DNA of 43,593 nt from Verrucomicrobiota bacterium (GCA_022711435.1 JAKLFB010000045.1:1-43593), one strand, 5' to 3'. Shown: positions 26,254 through 35,440, numbered from the stretch's first letter. The notes: generated from the letters alone by a model not told the origin. Translations and numbers: made by a program.

Positions 26254-28305
26254 ATGAAATCCGCTCACGCGCTTTGGGCAGGGGTTTTGCTGGCGGCGGC
26301 AGCATGGCCGGCAGCCTCGCCGGTCCGGGCCGCCAGCCGGCCGAATCTCTTGTTCATCTACACCGATGACCAGCGTTACGACGCCCTCTCGGTCGTCCAG
26401 CAGGAGCAGGGCGATCAGGGCCGGTTCCCGTGGTTTCGCACGCCGCACATGGACCGGCTCGCCAGCGAGGGAGTGCGCTTTCGGAACGCCTTTGTCGTCC
26501 ACTCGCTATGCGCGCCCAGCCGGGCGGTGAACCTGACGGGCCGCTACGGCCACTTCAACGGGGTCGCCTCGAACTTCCGTCCGCTGCCCGTCGACAGCGT
26601 AACCCATGCCAGCCTGCTGCGCGGACAGGGCTACACAACCGCTTACGTGGGCAAGTGGCACATGGACAGCCAGCGGGAGCGGCCCGGGTTCGACCATCAC
26701 GCCTCGTTCATCGGCCACGCACGCTACAACGATCCGGTCTTCATCGTGGACGGGCGGGATGTTCCGAGCCGGGGGTGGATTGACGACATATCGACCGATT
26801 ACGCCCTCGAGTTCTTGCGTCGGCAGAAAGGGCGCCCGGAGCCGTGGCTGCTGATCGTGGGATTCAAGTCGCCCCATGGGCCCTTCGATCCGCCCGCCCG
26901 CGCGAAGGATCGATTTGCAGGCGAGCAGGCCCGGCCGACGCCCAACCTGAATGTGCCCGCCCCCTACATGGGCGCGGCGGGTTCTCGGCGCGCGGAGCCC
27001 AGCCCGGCAGCCGTGCCGGTCAATCTCAATTACTTCCGCTGCATCAGCGCGGCTGACGATTGCCTGGGCCGTTTGCTGGATGGCCTGGACGAGCTGGGCA
27101 TGGCGAGGAACACCGTGGTGATTTACACCAGCGACAACGGATACTACCTGGGCGAGCACGGCCTGGGCGACAAGCGAAGCGCCTACGACGAAAGCCTGAG
27201 AGTGCCGCTCCTGGTCCGCTATCCGGCGCTGGGCGATCCGGCCCAAGGCCGGGTCCGGGACGAAATGGTCCTGAACCTGGATCTGGCGCCGACGCTGCTG
27301 GACTGGGCGGGCGCGCCGATCCCGGCCGGCATGCAGGGCCGGAGCTGGCGCCCGCTGGTCGCAGGCCAGAAGGCCGATTGGCGGACATCGTGGTTTTACG
27401 AATACTTTGCGGAACGGCAGCGCAACTCCCGGGTGCCGGACATCACCGCGGTCCGAACCGCCGGCGCCAAGCTGATCAAGTATCCCGGCCACGACGACTG
27501 GACCGAGCTGTTCGATCTGGCGGCGGACCCGTTCGAGACGCGGAACGTGTTTCGGGACCCGGCTCGAGCGGAGCTGCTGCGGCGGCTCGAGGCCGAGCAC
27601 GATCGCCTGGCGCTCGAGGTTGGGTATCGCGTCCCGGAATACGTCGATCGACCCGAGTGGTGGGGCAGGGCGGGTGGTGCGGACTGGCAGCCGGACGCGA
27701 AGCCGGAGCTGCGGCTGGAATTGGACGCGGCGCATTTCGAAGGCGGGCATGTTCTGGATGCCAGCGGCAAGGGAAACCATGGCGCGGTTCTCGGCGTGGT
27801 TCTGGCCGATGGCAGATCCGGCCGCAAGGCGATGCGCTGGCAAGACGGCGGTTGCATCGAAGTGGGCAAGTCAGCCTCGCTGAATCCGGCAGGGCAGGCG
27901 TGGACCGTCGAGGCCATGGTGAGGCCCGGCCAGCCCGACGGAGTGATTTTGGCCCGAGGCGGCCGGAGCCAGGGATACGCGCTCTGGCTCGATCGCGGCC
28001 GTCCGGCATTCACGGTGGTCGCCGGCAACCAGCGCGTGACCGTCCAGGCGAAATCGATCCTGGACGATTGGGCTGTGCTAGCGGGGATCATCACCGCCGA
28101 TCGCCAGGCCCGGATTTATGTCAATGGGCAACTGGCGGGCAGCGCCCCGCTGCCGGGCCTGATCGGGAGCGACCCGATGGACATCATGCAGATCGGAGCC
28201 GACCTGGGCAGCCCTGTCATCGAGCCGGTCTCGCCGCGATGGACCGGCTGGATGGAGTGGGTGCGGATCTATTCCGGCGAGGCGGCGATCGGCCCGCTGC
28301 CGTGA
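26254..28305 (+). CDS. Secreted sulfatase with C-terminal LamG-like domain
   Basis: Removes sulfate esters, probably from polysaccharides. The start at 26254 gives a signal peptide (ending SPVRAA); the frame open from 26215 adds 13 unlikely residues. D38/D39 in IYTDDQ bind calcium. The sulfatase signature is C86-A-P-S-R, where C86 becomes formylglycine. TSDNGYYLGEHGLGDKR and DESLRVPLLVRYP complete the fold (to about residue 470). Residues 485-683 are a concanavalin/LamG-like lectin domain (LDASGKGNHG, WTVEAMVRPG, IYVNGQLAGSAPLPG), an accessory glycan-binding module. It is a single gene, divergent from hox. Confidence 0.92.
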   Translation: MKSAHALWAGVLLAAAAWPAASPVRAASRPNLLFIYTDDQRYDALSVVQQEQGDQGRFPWFRTPHMDRLASEGVRFRNAFVVHSLCAPSRAVNLTGRYGHFNGVASNFRPLPVDSVTHASLLRGQGYTTAYVGKWHMDSQRERPGFDHHASFIGHARYNDPVFIVDGRDVPSRGWIDDISTDYALEFLRRQKGRPEPWLLIVGFKSPHGPFDPPARAKDRFAGEQARPTPNLNVPAPYMGAAGSRRAEPSPAAVPVNLNYFRCISAADDCLGRLLDGLDELGMARNTVVIYTSDNGYYLGEHGLGDKRSAYDESLRVPLLVRYPALGDPAQGRVRDEMVLNLDLAPTLLDWAGAPIPAGMQGRSWRPLVAGQKADWRTSWFYEYFAERQRNSRVPDITAVRTAGAKLIKYPGHDDWTELFDLAADPFETRNVFRDPARAELLRRLEAEHDRLALEVGYRVPEYVDRPEWWGRAGGADWQPDAKPELRLELDAAHFEGGHVLDASGKGNHGAVLGVVLADGRSGRKAMRWQDGGCIEVGKSASLNPAGQAWTVEAMVRPGQPDGVILARGGRSQGYALWLDRGRPAFTVVAGNQRVTVQAKSILDDWAVLAGIITADRQARIYVNGQLAGSAPLPGLIGSDPMDIMQIGADLGSPVIEPVSPRWTGWMEWVRIYSGEAAIGPLP

Positions 28306-28326
28306 GCTCGAGCGGAGGGCGGATCC

Positions 28327-28497
28327 TTATTCGCTCGGCGGTGCAGGCGCAACCCGCGGTCGTTCCGCGGCGGGATGCACCGCTCCGAACTTGGCCCCGA
28401 TGAGGCCTGCCAGCTCAGACTGCTTCCAGCCAAAGATCTCCGGGGTGACGGCCAGGTTGTTCTCGGCTTTCACCTCCGGATCGGCTTTGTGGATCAT
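28327..28497 (-). CDS. 56-aa small protein coupled to cls
   Basis: The ATG (28497-28495) overlaps the stop of the phospholipase-D gene as ATGA, and the frame runs to a TAA at 28327. The protein starts MIHKADPEVKAENN, has a central region EIFGWKQSELAGLIGAKFG and a proline/alanine-rich tail. I do not recognise a family. The stop is only 21 bases from that of the convergent sulfatase. The 4-base overlap and the non-repetitive, mixed composition argue that it is translated. Confidence 0.45.
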   Translation of the reverse strand: MIHKADPEVKAENNLAVTPEIFGWKQSELAGLIGAKFGAVHPAAERPRVAPAPPSE

Positions 28498-29960
28498 AAA
28501 AAAGGCGTCAGGAATCGGGCCAGCCCGTCGCGAAGCCGTATGGCGTAGCCGCGGGCGTCGACTTCCGCCAGCGTCACGGGTCGGGCAGCCTGCCGGCGCC
28601 GGTCGAATTCGCGCCCCATAGATTGCGCCAGGGCAGGATCGTAGCACTCGACATTGAACTCGAAATTGAGCCGCAGGCTGCGTGGATCCCAGTTGGTCGA
28701 GCCGATCAGGGTCCAGCAGTCGTCCACGATGAACAGCTTCGAGTGGTCGAAGGGAGGGGGTGTCAGCCAGATCCGGCAGCCGCGCTCGAGCATCTGCCAC
28801 CAGTGCGCCTGCGAGGCCCAGTGGATGAAAGGCAAGTTGTTCCGCGAGGGCAGGAGGATGTCCACATCAACTCCGCGCAATGCGGCGAGGTTCAGGGCTG
28901 AAATGAGCGCGGGCTCGGGCAGAAAATAGGGGGTCATGATCCGGACCGAGTGCCGGGCGGCAGCCAGAGCGCCCAGCAGGGTCCAGCGGAGCCGTTCGAA
29001 ATCCTCATCGGGGCCATCGATGATCCCTCGGGCGAAGACAGAGCCGGCGGGTTCAAGCGGCGGGAACCATCGATCGCCTTCGAGGATCTCGCCGGTGGTG
29101 AATCGCCAATCTTCGGCGAAGGCCTCCTGCAAATGGGCGACGATCGGTCCGTCGAGCCGGAAATGCATGTCGCGGACGGGGTGCGCGGGTTTCTTGCTCA
29201 GCCAATGTCCGACTCGGATGTTCATGCCCCCCGTGAATCCTGTGGTGCCGTCGACCACGAGGATCTTGCGGTGGTTGCGCAGGTTGATCGAGACCAGGTG
29301 CCGGAGGGGGAACGTGCGGAGGAACCGGGCGTGGCGGATGCCTTCGCGCCGAAGCGTGCCAAGGATGGACGGCCAGGTGTAGCGGGTGCCGGCGGCGTCG
29401 ATCAGGATCCGGACCTCGACCCCTCGTCGGACGGCCTTGCCCAGGGCGTCGGCGAAGGCATAGCCTGCCTCGTCGCGGTCGTAGATGTAGGTCGAGAGCG
29501 CGATCGACGACCTGGCCTCCTGGATGGCGGCCAGCATGGCGGGATAGGCCTGGTCGCCATCGAGGAGCGGCTCCACCGCGTTGCCCGGAACCAGGGGGCG
29601 CTGAACGACCTGATCGACCAGCGATGCCAGCGAGATGAGGCGGCGGGCTTCGGGCGGCAGATGCTCGGCCAGCGTCTCCGGCGGCGAGGCCGGCGGCGGC
29701 GGCAGCGAGCGGTAGGTCTCGACTTGGCCGCGGAGCACCAGGGCCCGGCGCCGAATCCGGTTGATCCCCAAAATGAAGTAGAGCAACGCCCCCGCCAGCG
29801 GCAGCAGCCAGATCAGCCCCGTCCACAGGACCGCCGATCGCGGATCGCGCTTGTAAAGGATGGCATGGCCCGACGCTAGAACGGAAGCGACCCAGGTCAC
29901 CACCGCGATGACATAGGGCCAAATAACGTTCAGCGCCTCGAGCAGGCCGGAGTTGTTCAT
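28494..29960 (-). CDS. Cardiolipin synthase-like phospholipase D
   Basis: A membrane enzyme that joins two phosphatidylglycerols, or a related PLD transferase. The 488-aa length matches bacterial Cls. Two N-terminal membrane helices (about residues 10-32 and 44-66, with the PLD-N motif AILYKRDPRSAVLW) precede two HKD active sites: HRKILVVDG (first) and HSKLFIVDD (second), each followed by a GG/GS-N motif (TGGMNIRVG, IGSTNWDPRS). The stop overlaps a 56-aa ORF. The gene is divergent from the sialidase gene. Confidence 0.93.
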   Translation of the reverse strand: MNNSGLLEALNVIWPYVIAVVTWVASVLASGHAILYKRDPRSAVLWTGLIWLLPLAGALLYFILGINRIRRRALVLRGQVETYRSLPPPPASPPETLAEHLPPEARRLISLASLVDQVVQRPLVPGNAVEPLLDGDQAYPAMLAAIQEARSSIALSTYIYDRDEAGYAFADALGKAVRRGVEVRILIDAAGTRYTWPSILGTLRREGIRHARFLRTFPLRHLVSINLRNHRKILVVDGTTGFTGGMNIRVGHWLSKKPAHPVRDMHFRLDGPIVAHLQEAFAEDWRFTTGEILEGDRWFPPLEPAGSVFARGIIDGPDEDFERLRWTLLGALAAARHSVRIMTPYFLPEPALISALNLAALRGVDVDILLPSRNNLPFIHWASQAHWWQMLERGCRIWLTPPPFDHSKLFIVDDCWTLIGSTNWDPRSLRLNFEFNVECYDPALAQSMGREFDRRRQAARPVTLAEVDARGYAIRLRDGLARFLTPFL

Positions 29961-30100
29961 GCTCGCACCCTTGAAAAGCCAGATTGGACGCCATCAGGTC
30001 AAGTTTTTCCATCCCTCATCTTTTCCTGTTTCACGGCGCTGTTTGGAAGGATGCTCGCTTGTCAGATCCCGCAAACTGGGCGAGCATGGGGCTGATACCT

Positions 30101-31165
30101 ATGAGAACCTTGGAAATCTTGTTGGGAGTGATGGCTGCGTGCGTCATGGCTGCCGGCGCCGATCCGGCCGGGTTGGTCCGGCACGAATTCATTTTCGAGA
30201 CGGCTCCGTTTCCGGAGTGTCATGCGTCGACTATTGCAGAATCCTCAGGCGGGCTCGTGGCGGCATGGTTCGGCGGAACCCGGGAGGGCCGTGCGGATGT
30301 CGGGATCTGGCTTGCGCGGCATTTGCAGGGGCGGTGGACGCCGCCGGTCGAGGTGGCCCATGGCGTGCAATACGCGAAGGCGGACGGGACCCTGGTCCGC
30401 CATCCATGCTGGAACCCGGCGCTGTATCAGGTGTCTGGCGGCCCCCTGCTGCTGTTCTACAAGGTCGGGCCATCGCCGCGCGAGTGGTGGGGCATGATCA
30501 TGCGGAGCACAGACGGAGGGCAATCCTGGTCGGAACCGATTCGGTTGCCGGAAGGGATCAGCGGCCCCGTCAAGAACAAGCCGGTGCGCCTGGACGGCGT
30601 GCTGTTGTGCGGTTCCAGCACGGAGGACCAGGGATGGCGTGTGCATTTCGAGTCGACGGCCGATGGGGGGCGGACCTGGCAGCGGACGGATGCGGTGAAC
30701 GACGGGCGGACGATCGCCGCGATTCAGCCGAGCATTCTCTTTCACCCGGGGGGGCGCCTCCAGGCGCTGGGCCGGAGCCGCCAGGGCAAGCTCTGGGAGT
30801 CATGGTCCGCGGACCAGGGACGAACCTGGAGCGCGCTCGCCCTCACCGAGCTGCCCAATCCGAACTCGGGCACGGACGCAGCCACCTTGCGCGATGGACG
30901 GCACGTCCTGGTGTACAATCATACCGCTCGGGGCCGGTCGCCATTGAACGTGGCCGTTTCTTCCGATGGCAAGGAGTGGAAGGCGGCCCTGGCGCTCGAA
31001 ACGGAGCCGGGCGAGTATTCGTATCCGGCGGTGATCCAGACCGGGGATGGAATGGTCCGCGTCACTTACACCTGGAAACGCCAGCGCATTCGGCATGCTG
31101 TGATCGATGCGGACCGGCTGGATCTGCGCCGGATTGCGGGGGGCCAATGGCCGTCGCTGCCTTGA
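30101..31165 (+). CDS. Secreted BNR-repeat sialidase-like protein
   Basis: Resembles the exo-alpha-sialidase/BNR_2 family, a six-bladed beta-propeller. The start at 30101 gives a signal peptide (MRTLEILLGVMAACVMAAGA) and 354 aa; the upstream open frame has no support. Asp-boxes are visible: STDGGQSWSEP, STADGGRTWQRT and SADQGRTWSA. The early FPECHASTIAE and FGGTREGRADVGIW motifs are typical of this group. True sialidase activity is not certain, since many members act on other sugars. It sits 17 bases before the rhomboid gene. Confidence 0.88.
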   Translation: MRTLEILLGVMAACVMAAGADPAGLVRHEFIFETAPFPECHASTIAESSGGLVAAWFGGTREGRADVGIWLARHLQGRWTPPVEVAHGVQYAKADGTLVRHPCWNPALYQVSGGPLLLFYKVGPSPREWWGMIMRSTDGGQSWSEPIRLPEGISGPVKNKPVRLDGVLLCGSSTEDQGWRVHFESTADGGRTWQRTDAVNDGRTIAAIQPSILFHPGGRLQALGRSRQGKLWESWSADQGRTWSALALTELPNPNSGTDAATLRDGRHVLVYNHTARGRSPLNVAVSSDGKEWKAALALETEPGEYSYPAVIQTGDGMVRVTYTWKRQRIRHAVIDADRLDLRRIAGGQWPSLP

Positions 31166-31181
31166 GGCATTGCCTCGTCCG

Positions 31182-32081
31182 ATGAACGATCCGTCGCCGA
31201 TGCTGGAGCCGGCGCAGGCTGTGATCGCGGCGCGGTCGGAGCAGCAGGCCATGGACTGGAGCCTGGTGCTCTCGAGCCAGGGGATTGGCTCGACCATCCA
31301 GCGGAGCGAGGAGGGCGGCTGGCGGATCGAGGTGGATCCGCCCGATTACTTGCCCGCCATGGCAGCCATCCGGCTCTACCGGCGCGAGAACCGCCGGTTT
31401 CGATGGCGCCAGCCGCTGCCGTGGAGCGGCTGGTTTTTCCACTGGGGCGTGCTGGGGTGGGGGCTGGCGCTGGTCTTGTTTTTCGCCCTGCCCGCATGGC
31501 AGGGGATCGATCTCAGGCCGGCCGGCTGCGTGGATAACGCGGCGATGAGCCGGGGCGAATGGTGGCGGCCGTTCACCTCAGTGACGCTGCACGGCGATGC
31601 CGGCCACCTGGCCGCCAACCTGGGCCTGGGCGGCATTCTCCTCGGGCTGGCCATGGCGCGATACGGGTACGGGATCGGCCTGCTGGCGGCGTATGCCGCC
31701 GGAGTCTTGGGCGGATGGGCTGGCTGGCTGATCTATCCCGAAACGCACCGATCCGTCGGCGCCTCCGGCATGGTGATGGGCGCGCTGGGATTGTTGATGG
31801 TGTCCGAGCTTTGGCGGGGCCAGCGGACACCCGTGCGCTGGGGCGCACCGGCCATCCTGGCCGGCGTGATGCTGTTCGCGTTGACCGGGACCAATCCGAC
31901 ATCGGACTTCGTGGCGCACGGGGGCGGATTTTTTGCAGGAGCCCTGCTGGGGCTGCCGCTGAGCCGGGCGCCAGCGCCGCCCCGCCAGGGCCGCTGGCTG
32001 GACATTGCGGCGCTGGGCCTGCTGGTGGGGGTGGTGATGGCGGCTTGGATCCGGGCCGCCGGCCTTTCGCTCCCAGGATGA
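31182..32081 (+). CDS. Rhomboid-family intramembrane serine protease
   Basis: Cleaves transmembrane segments of substrate proteins. The start at 31182 gives 299 aa. Residues 1-75 are a small soluble N-terminal domain, followed by about seven membrane helices. Catalytic features are the GASG motif (S195) and H246 in VAHGGGFFAGALLG. The HGDAGHLAANL segment supplies H142 and N146 for the oxyanion site. It may be co-transcribed with the sialidase. Confidence 0.92.
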   Translation: MNDPSPMLEPAQAVIAARSEQQAMDWSLVLSSQGIGSTIQRSEEGGWRIEVDPPDYLPAMAAIRLYRRENRRFRWRQPLPWSGWFFHWGVLGWGLALVLFFALPAWQGIDLRPAGCVDNAAMSRGEWWRPFTSVTLHGDAGHLAANLGLGGILLGLAMARYGYGIGLLAAYAAGVLGGWAGWLIYPETHRSVGASGMVMGALGLLMVSELWRGQRTPVRWGAPAILAGVMLFALTGTNPTSDFVAHGGGFFAGALLGLPLSRAPAPPRQGRWLDIAALGLLVGVVMAAWIRAAGLSLPG

Positions 32082-32188
32082 TCACCATGGTCGTTCGCCC
32101 TGCCCGAAAGCCGGTCGGTGAATCCTGCATCCGGCGGACACGCACATAGGGTTGGCAACGGGCCGGCAATTGCATATGAAAAGAGGTC

Positions 32189-33490
32189 ATGCAGAAACAA
32201 CTTGATCGTCGTGCCTTTCTTCAAGCGGGCGCCGCCATCGGCCTGGTTGCGCCGATCGTCGCCGCCGGGGGAGGCGAGCCCGGAGGCCGGGCTATTCGCC
32301 TGGGGATTATCGGGGTGGGGGGGCGGGGCACCTACCTGATGACCGTGGCGTTGGGGTTCGAAGGGGTCGAGGTGTCCGCGGTGTGCGACATCGACGCGAG
32401 CCGCGTCGAGCGCGCAGCGGGCATCGTCGCCAAGTCGCGCGGCCGGCGGCCGGCGGGCTATTCGAGCGGGCCGCTCGATTACCGGCGGCTTCTGCTGAGG
32501 GAGGATGTCGACGCGGTCCTCATCGCCACGCCCCTGCTGCTGCACGCCGCGATGTCCGTGGATGCCCTCCGGGCTCGAAAGCACGTGCTGAGCGAGGTGG
32601 CGGCCGCCGCGACGATGGACGACTGCTGTGCGCTGGTCCGGGCCGCGGAGGAGTCCCCATGCCTCTACATGATGGCCGAGAACTGCTGCTATTACCGGCG
32701 CAACCTGATGGCGCTCGAGGTGGTACGGAAGGGGTTGTTCGGCGATCTGACCTATGCCGAATGCGGCTATGTCCATGATTGCCGGGCTTACGTGTTCAAC
32801 CCCGACGGTTCGCTGACGTGGCGCGGCGAGATGGCGCGCGACATGATCGGCAACCTGTATCCGACGCACGCCCTGGGGCCGGTTGCCCGGTGGCTGGGCA
32901 TTCACCGGGGCGACCGGCTGGTGTCGCTGTCGGCCTCGAGCAGCCCGCCCAAAGGGATGGATCATTACGTCGCGCAAAAGTTCCCCGCCGGCCATCCGGC
33001 CCGAATGATCCAGTTTGCCGTGGGCGACACCACGACCACGCTGCTGCGGACAGCCCGCGGTGCGGTGATTGATCTGCGCTACGACACCCATTCCGCCCGG
33101 CCGCATCCGAGCACGACGTACTTCACCCTGCAGGGGACAACCGCCTCCTACAAGGACGATGGCGTGGCGAGCCAGGCATGGGTCGAGGGCAGGAGCCGGA
33201 GCTATGCCTGGGCGCCGATCGAGGATCTGGCCGCCGATTGCGAGCACCCGCTCTGGAAGCAGGCGGGAGAGCAGGCCGCCAAAACCGGCCACGGCGGCGC
33301 CGATTACTTCGTCATCGCCGAGTTCCTGGATGCGATCCGAACCGGCCGGCGATCACCCGTCGACGCCTATGACGCGGCGGCGTGGAGCTGCATCATCCCG
33401 CTTTCGGCCGCTTCGCTTCGAGCCGGCGGCGCGCCCCAGGAAATCCCCGACTTCACTCGAGGCGCGTGGAAGACGACAACGCCTGGCTGA
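32189..33490 (+). CDS. Tat-exported Gfo/Idh/MocA oxidoreductase
   Basis: A 433-aa predicted NAD(P)-dependent sugar oxidoreductase. It starts with a Tat signal (RRAFLQAG, R7-R8, then a hydrophobic stretch), so it is exported folded with its cofactor. The Rossmann motif is LGIIGVGGRGTYL. The usual EKP motif is replaced by LSEVAAAATMDD, without the lysine. An aromatic-rich stretch (ENCCYYRRNLMALE) lies in the substrate domain. An AGAGG ribosome-binding-like sequence lies just before the ATG. Its substrate is unknown. Confidence 0.88.
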   Translation: MQKQLDRRAFLQAGAAIGLVAPIVAAGGGEPGGRAIRLGIIGVGGRGTYLMTVALGFEGVEVSAVCDIDASRVERAAGIVAKSRGRRPAGYSSGPLDYRRLLLREDVDAVLIATPLLLHAAMSVDALRARKHVLSEVAAAATMDDCCALVRAAEESPCLYMMAENCCYYRRNLMALEVVRKGLFGDLTYAECGYVHDCRAYVFNPDGSLTWRGEMARDMIGNLYPTHALGPVARWLGIHRGDRLVSLSASSSPPKGMDHYVAQKFPAGHPARMIQFAVGDTTTTLLRTARGAVIDLRYDTHSARPHPSTTYFTLQGTTASYKDDGVASQAWVEGRSRSYAWAPIEDLAADCEHPLWKQAGEQAAKTGHGGADYFVIAEFLDAIRTGRRSPVDAYDAAAWSCIIPLSAASLRAGGAPQEIPDFTRGAWKTTTPG

Positions 33491-33833
33491 GGCCGGGTGA
33501 GGCCAATGGGGTCGCATCTAAATAATTGACAAATGAGGCGAAGGGGATCAAACCCAGGCGCGGCGCGATCGCCGCGGATCAGAATATTCAACGCCTGATC
33601 GCCATGGGATTCCCCGGGAGCGTTCTCGGGGCGCGTTGTTAATGGAACCGAGATGCGATCCAATTTGAACGAAACCCGAAGTGCGGCGTCATATACTTTG
33701 TGATACAAAGTGAACTTCGGATGGCATGGCGCAGTCGGGTTCTCCAGGCATGGCCGCGGCCGGCGGTGGCCGGTGTTGCCGCTGCTGACCGCCCGCCGCC
33801 TGCAAGGCTCGCCGGTGGGCAGCCTGGATCCCT
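33491..33833. promoter_or_regulatory. Intergenic region with nested operator-like dyads
   Basis: No gene is seen. At 33695-33711 lies a perfect dyad ACTTTGT-GAT-ACAAAGT, nested in an outer pair CCGAAGT (33676-33682) / ACTTCGG (33714-33720). A -10-like TATACT (33692-33697) overlaps the inner dyad, as expected for a repressor site. The radical SAM start lies 123 bases downstream. The regulator is unknown. Confidence 0.45.
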
Positions 33834-35411
33834 GTGAACATCCTCCTCCTGAATCCGCCGCATCCGGCGATCGGCAGCCGAATTCCCATCGAGCACCTTC
33901 CGCCGCTGGGCTTGCTGGCGATCGGCGGTCCGCTGATTGACGCCGGCCATCGCGTCGAGCTGCTGGATGCGGACATTGACGACCAGCCGACGGCCGAGAT
34001 TGCGGCGCTTGTAAGAAGGCGGGCGCCTCGATCGGTGCTCGTGGGGCATTCGGGTTCCACGTCCGCCCACCCTCGCGTCGTCGAGATCACCCGGGCAATC
34101 CGCGCGGCCTGGCCCGAGGCGTGGATCGTGTATGGCGGAGTGTTCCCGACCTATCATTGGCGCGAGATCCTCGAGAACGAACCGCAGATCGACATCATTG
34201 TGCGGGGCGAAGGGGAGGAGACGGCAGTGCGGCTCATGGAGGCCTTGGAGATCGGGACGCCATTGAACCGCGTGTCTGGAATCGCATTTCGCGAGCCGCT
34301 CGGCACGGCTGGGAGCGGCACGCATCGTCTCCCGATGGAAGGGATCGGGCCGCCTCGATCGACCGGGCGGGCGCCGCTCATCCAAAACCTCGATGGTTGT
34401 CGGGTGGGGTGGGAATTGATCGATCCGGCCCGTTACAGTTACTGGGGCCGCCGGCGGGCGGTGGTCGTACAGTTCTCACGCGGCTGCCCGCACCGATGCA
34501 ATTACTGCGGCCAGCAGGGGTTCTGGAGCGCGTGGCGGCATCGCGATCCTGTCGGGTTCGCCCGCGAGCTGGCATGGCTCCACCGCGAGCACGGCGTCGA
34601 AGTGATCAACTTCGCCGACGAGAATCCGACGTCATTGCGCCCAGCCTGGCAGGCCTTCCTCGAAGCGCTGGTTGCGGAGAACGTGCCGTTGATCCTGGTG
34701 GGATCGACGCGGGCCGACGACATCGTGCGCGACGCCGACATCCTCCCCTTGTACCGGAAGGCTGGCGTTGCCCGATTCCTCCTCGGGATCGAGAGCACGA
34801 ACGACCGCACCCTGCGCCGCATCGGCAAGGGCAGCTGCATCGCAACCGATCGCGAGGCCATCCGCCTGCTGCGCCAGCACGGCATCCTGTCGATGGCCGC
34901 CTTCGTGGCCGGATTCGAGCAGGAGACGGACCGCGATTACTGGCGCATGCTCCGGCAGATCCTTTCGTATGATCCCGACCAGATCCAGGCGATGTATGCC
35001 ACGCCGCATCGCTGGACGTCGTTCTATCGCCGCGAATCGAGGCGCCGGGTGATCCAGCCCGATCTGGGCCGATGGGACTACAAACACCAGGTGCTGGCCA
35101 CGGACCGGGTGCCGCCCTGGCGGGTGACACTCTGGATCAAGCTGATCGAAGCGGCCGCACAGCTGCGTCCGCGGTCCCTGGGGCGCATGCTGGCGCACCC
35201 CGATCCGGCCCTGAGGAAAGCCATGCGATGGTATTACGAGATCGGCCGGAAAGTCTGGCCGTATGAGCTGTTCCATTTCCTGTTTCTGGACGGGCGCATT
35301 GCTCAGGGGCCGACCCTGCGCGAGTTCATGGGGCCGCCCCAGGACGGTCAGTCGGAGATCCTCGACGCCTGGGCCCGTGAGGTCTCATCCCGCCAGGAAC
35401 AGCCGACCTGA
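33834..35411 (+). CDS. B12-binding radical SAM protein (BchE-like superfamily)
   Basis: The 525-aa protein has a cobalamin-binding-like N-terminal domain (1-140; LLLNPPHPAIGSRIP, GHSGSTSAHP, VYGGVFPTYHW, VRGEGEE). A radical SAM core follows with cluster ligands C218, C222 and C225 (GCPHRCNYC). The C-terminal region (DPDQIQAMYATPHRW, WDYKHQVLATDRVPPWRV) marks a distinct subgroup often annotated as anaerobic Mg-protoporphyrin cyclase, but the N-terminus differs from true BchE and no chlorophyll genes are nearby. The reaction is unknown, possibly a methyl transfer or oxidative ring formation. The GTG/ATG context at 33834 is plain, with no strong ribosome binding site. Confidence 0.88.
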   Translation: MNILLLNPPHPAIGSRIPIEHLPPLGLLAIGGPLIDAGHRVELLDADIDDQPTAEIAALVRRRAPRSVLVGHSGSTSAHPRVVEITRAIRAAWPEAWIVYGGVFPTYHWREILENEPQIDIIVRGEGEETAVRLMEALEIGTPLNRVSGIAFREPLGTAGSGTHRLPMEGIGPPRSTGRAPLIQNLDGCRVGWELIDPARYSYWGRRRAVVVQFSRGCPHRCNYCGQQGFWSAWRHRDPVGFARELAWLHREHGVEVINFADENPTSLRPAWQAFLEALVAENVPLILVGSTRADDIVRDADILPLYRKAGVARFLLGIESTNDRTLRRIGKGSCIATDREAIRLLRQHGILSMAAFVAGFEQETDRDYWRMLRQILSYDPDQIQAMYATPHRWTSFYRRESRRRVIQPDLGRWDYKHQVLATDRVPPWRVTLWIKLIEAAAQLRPRSLGRMLAHPDPALRKAMRWYYEIGRKVWPYELFHFLFLDGRIAQGPTLREFMGPPQDGQSEILDAWAREVSSRQEQPT

Positions 35412-35440
35412 GCACATCGAGGTGCAGACAACTATGGATA

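Noticed and set aside
29953..31185. 410-aa frame overlapping the sialidase gene
   Set aside because: It is a +1 shadow of the sialidase; it lacks Asp-boxes and a signal peptide, while the other frame has both.
33834..35411. Naming the radical SAM gene bchE
   Set aside because: True BchE starts with a different HPN...GGAEIAG-type N-terminus, and no bacteriochlorophyll genes are present; only superfamily membership is supported.
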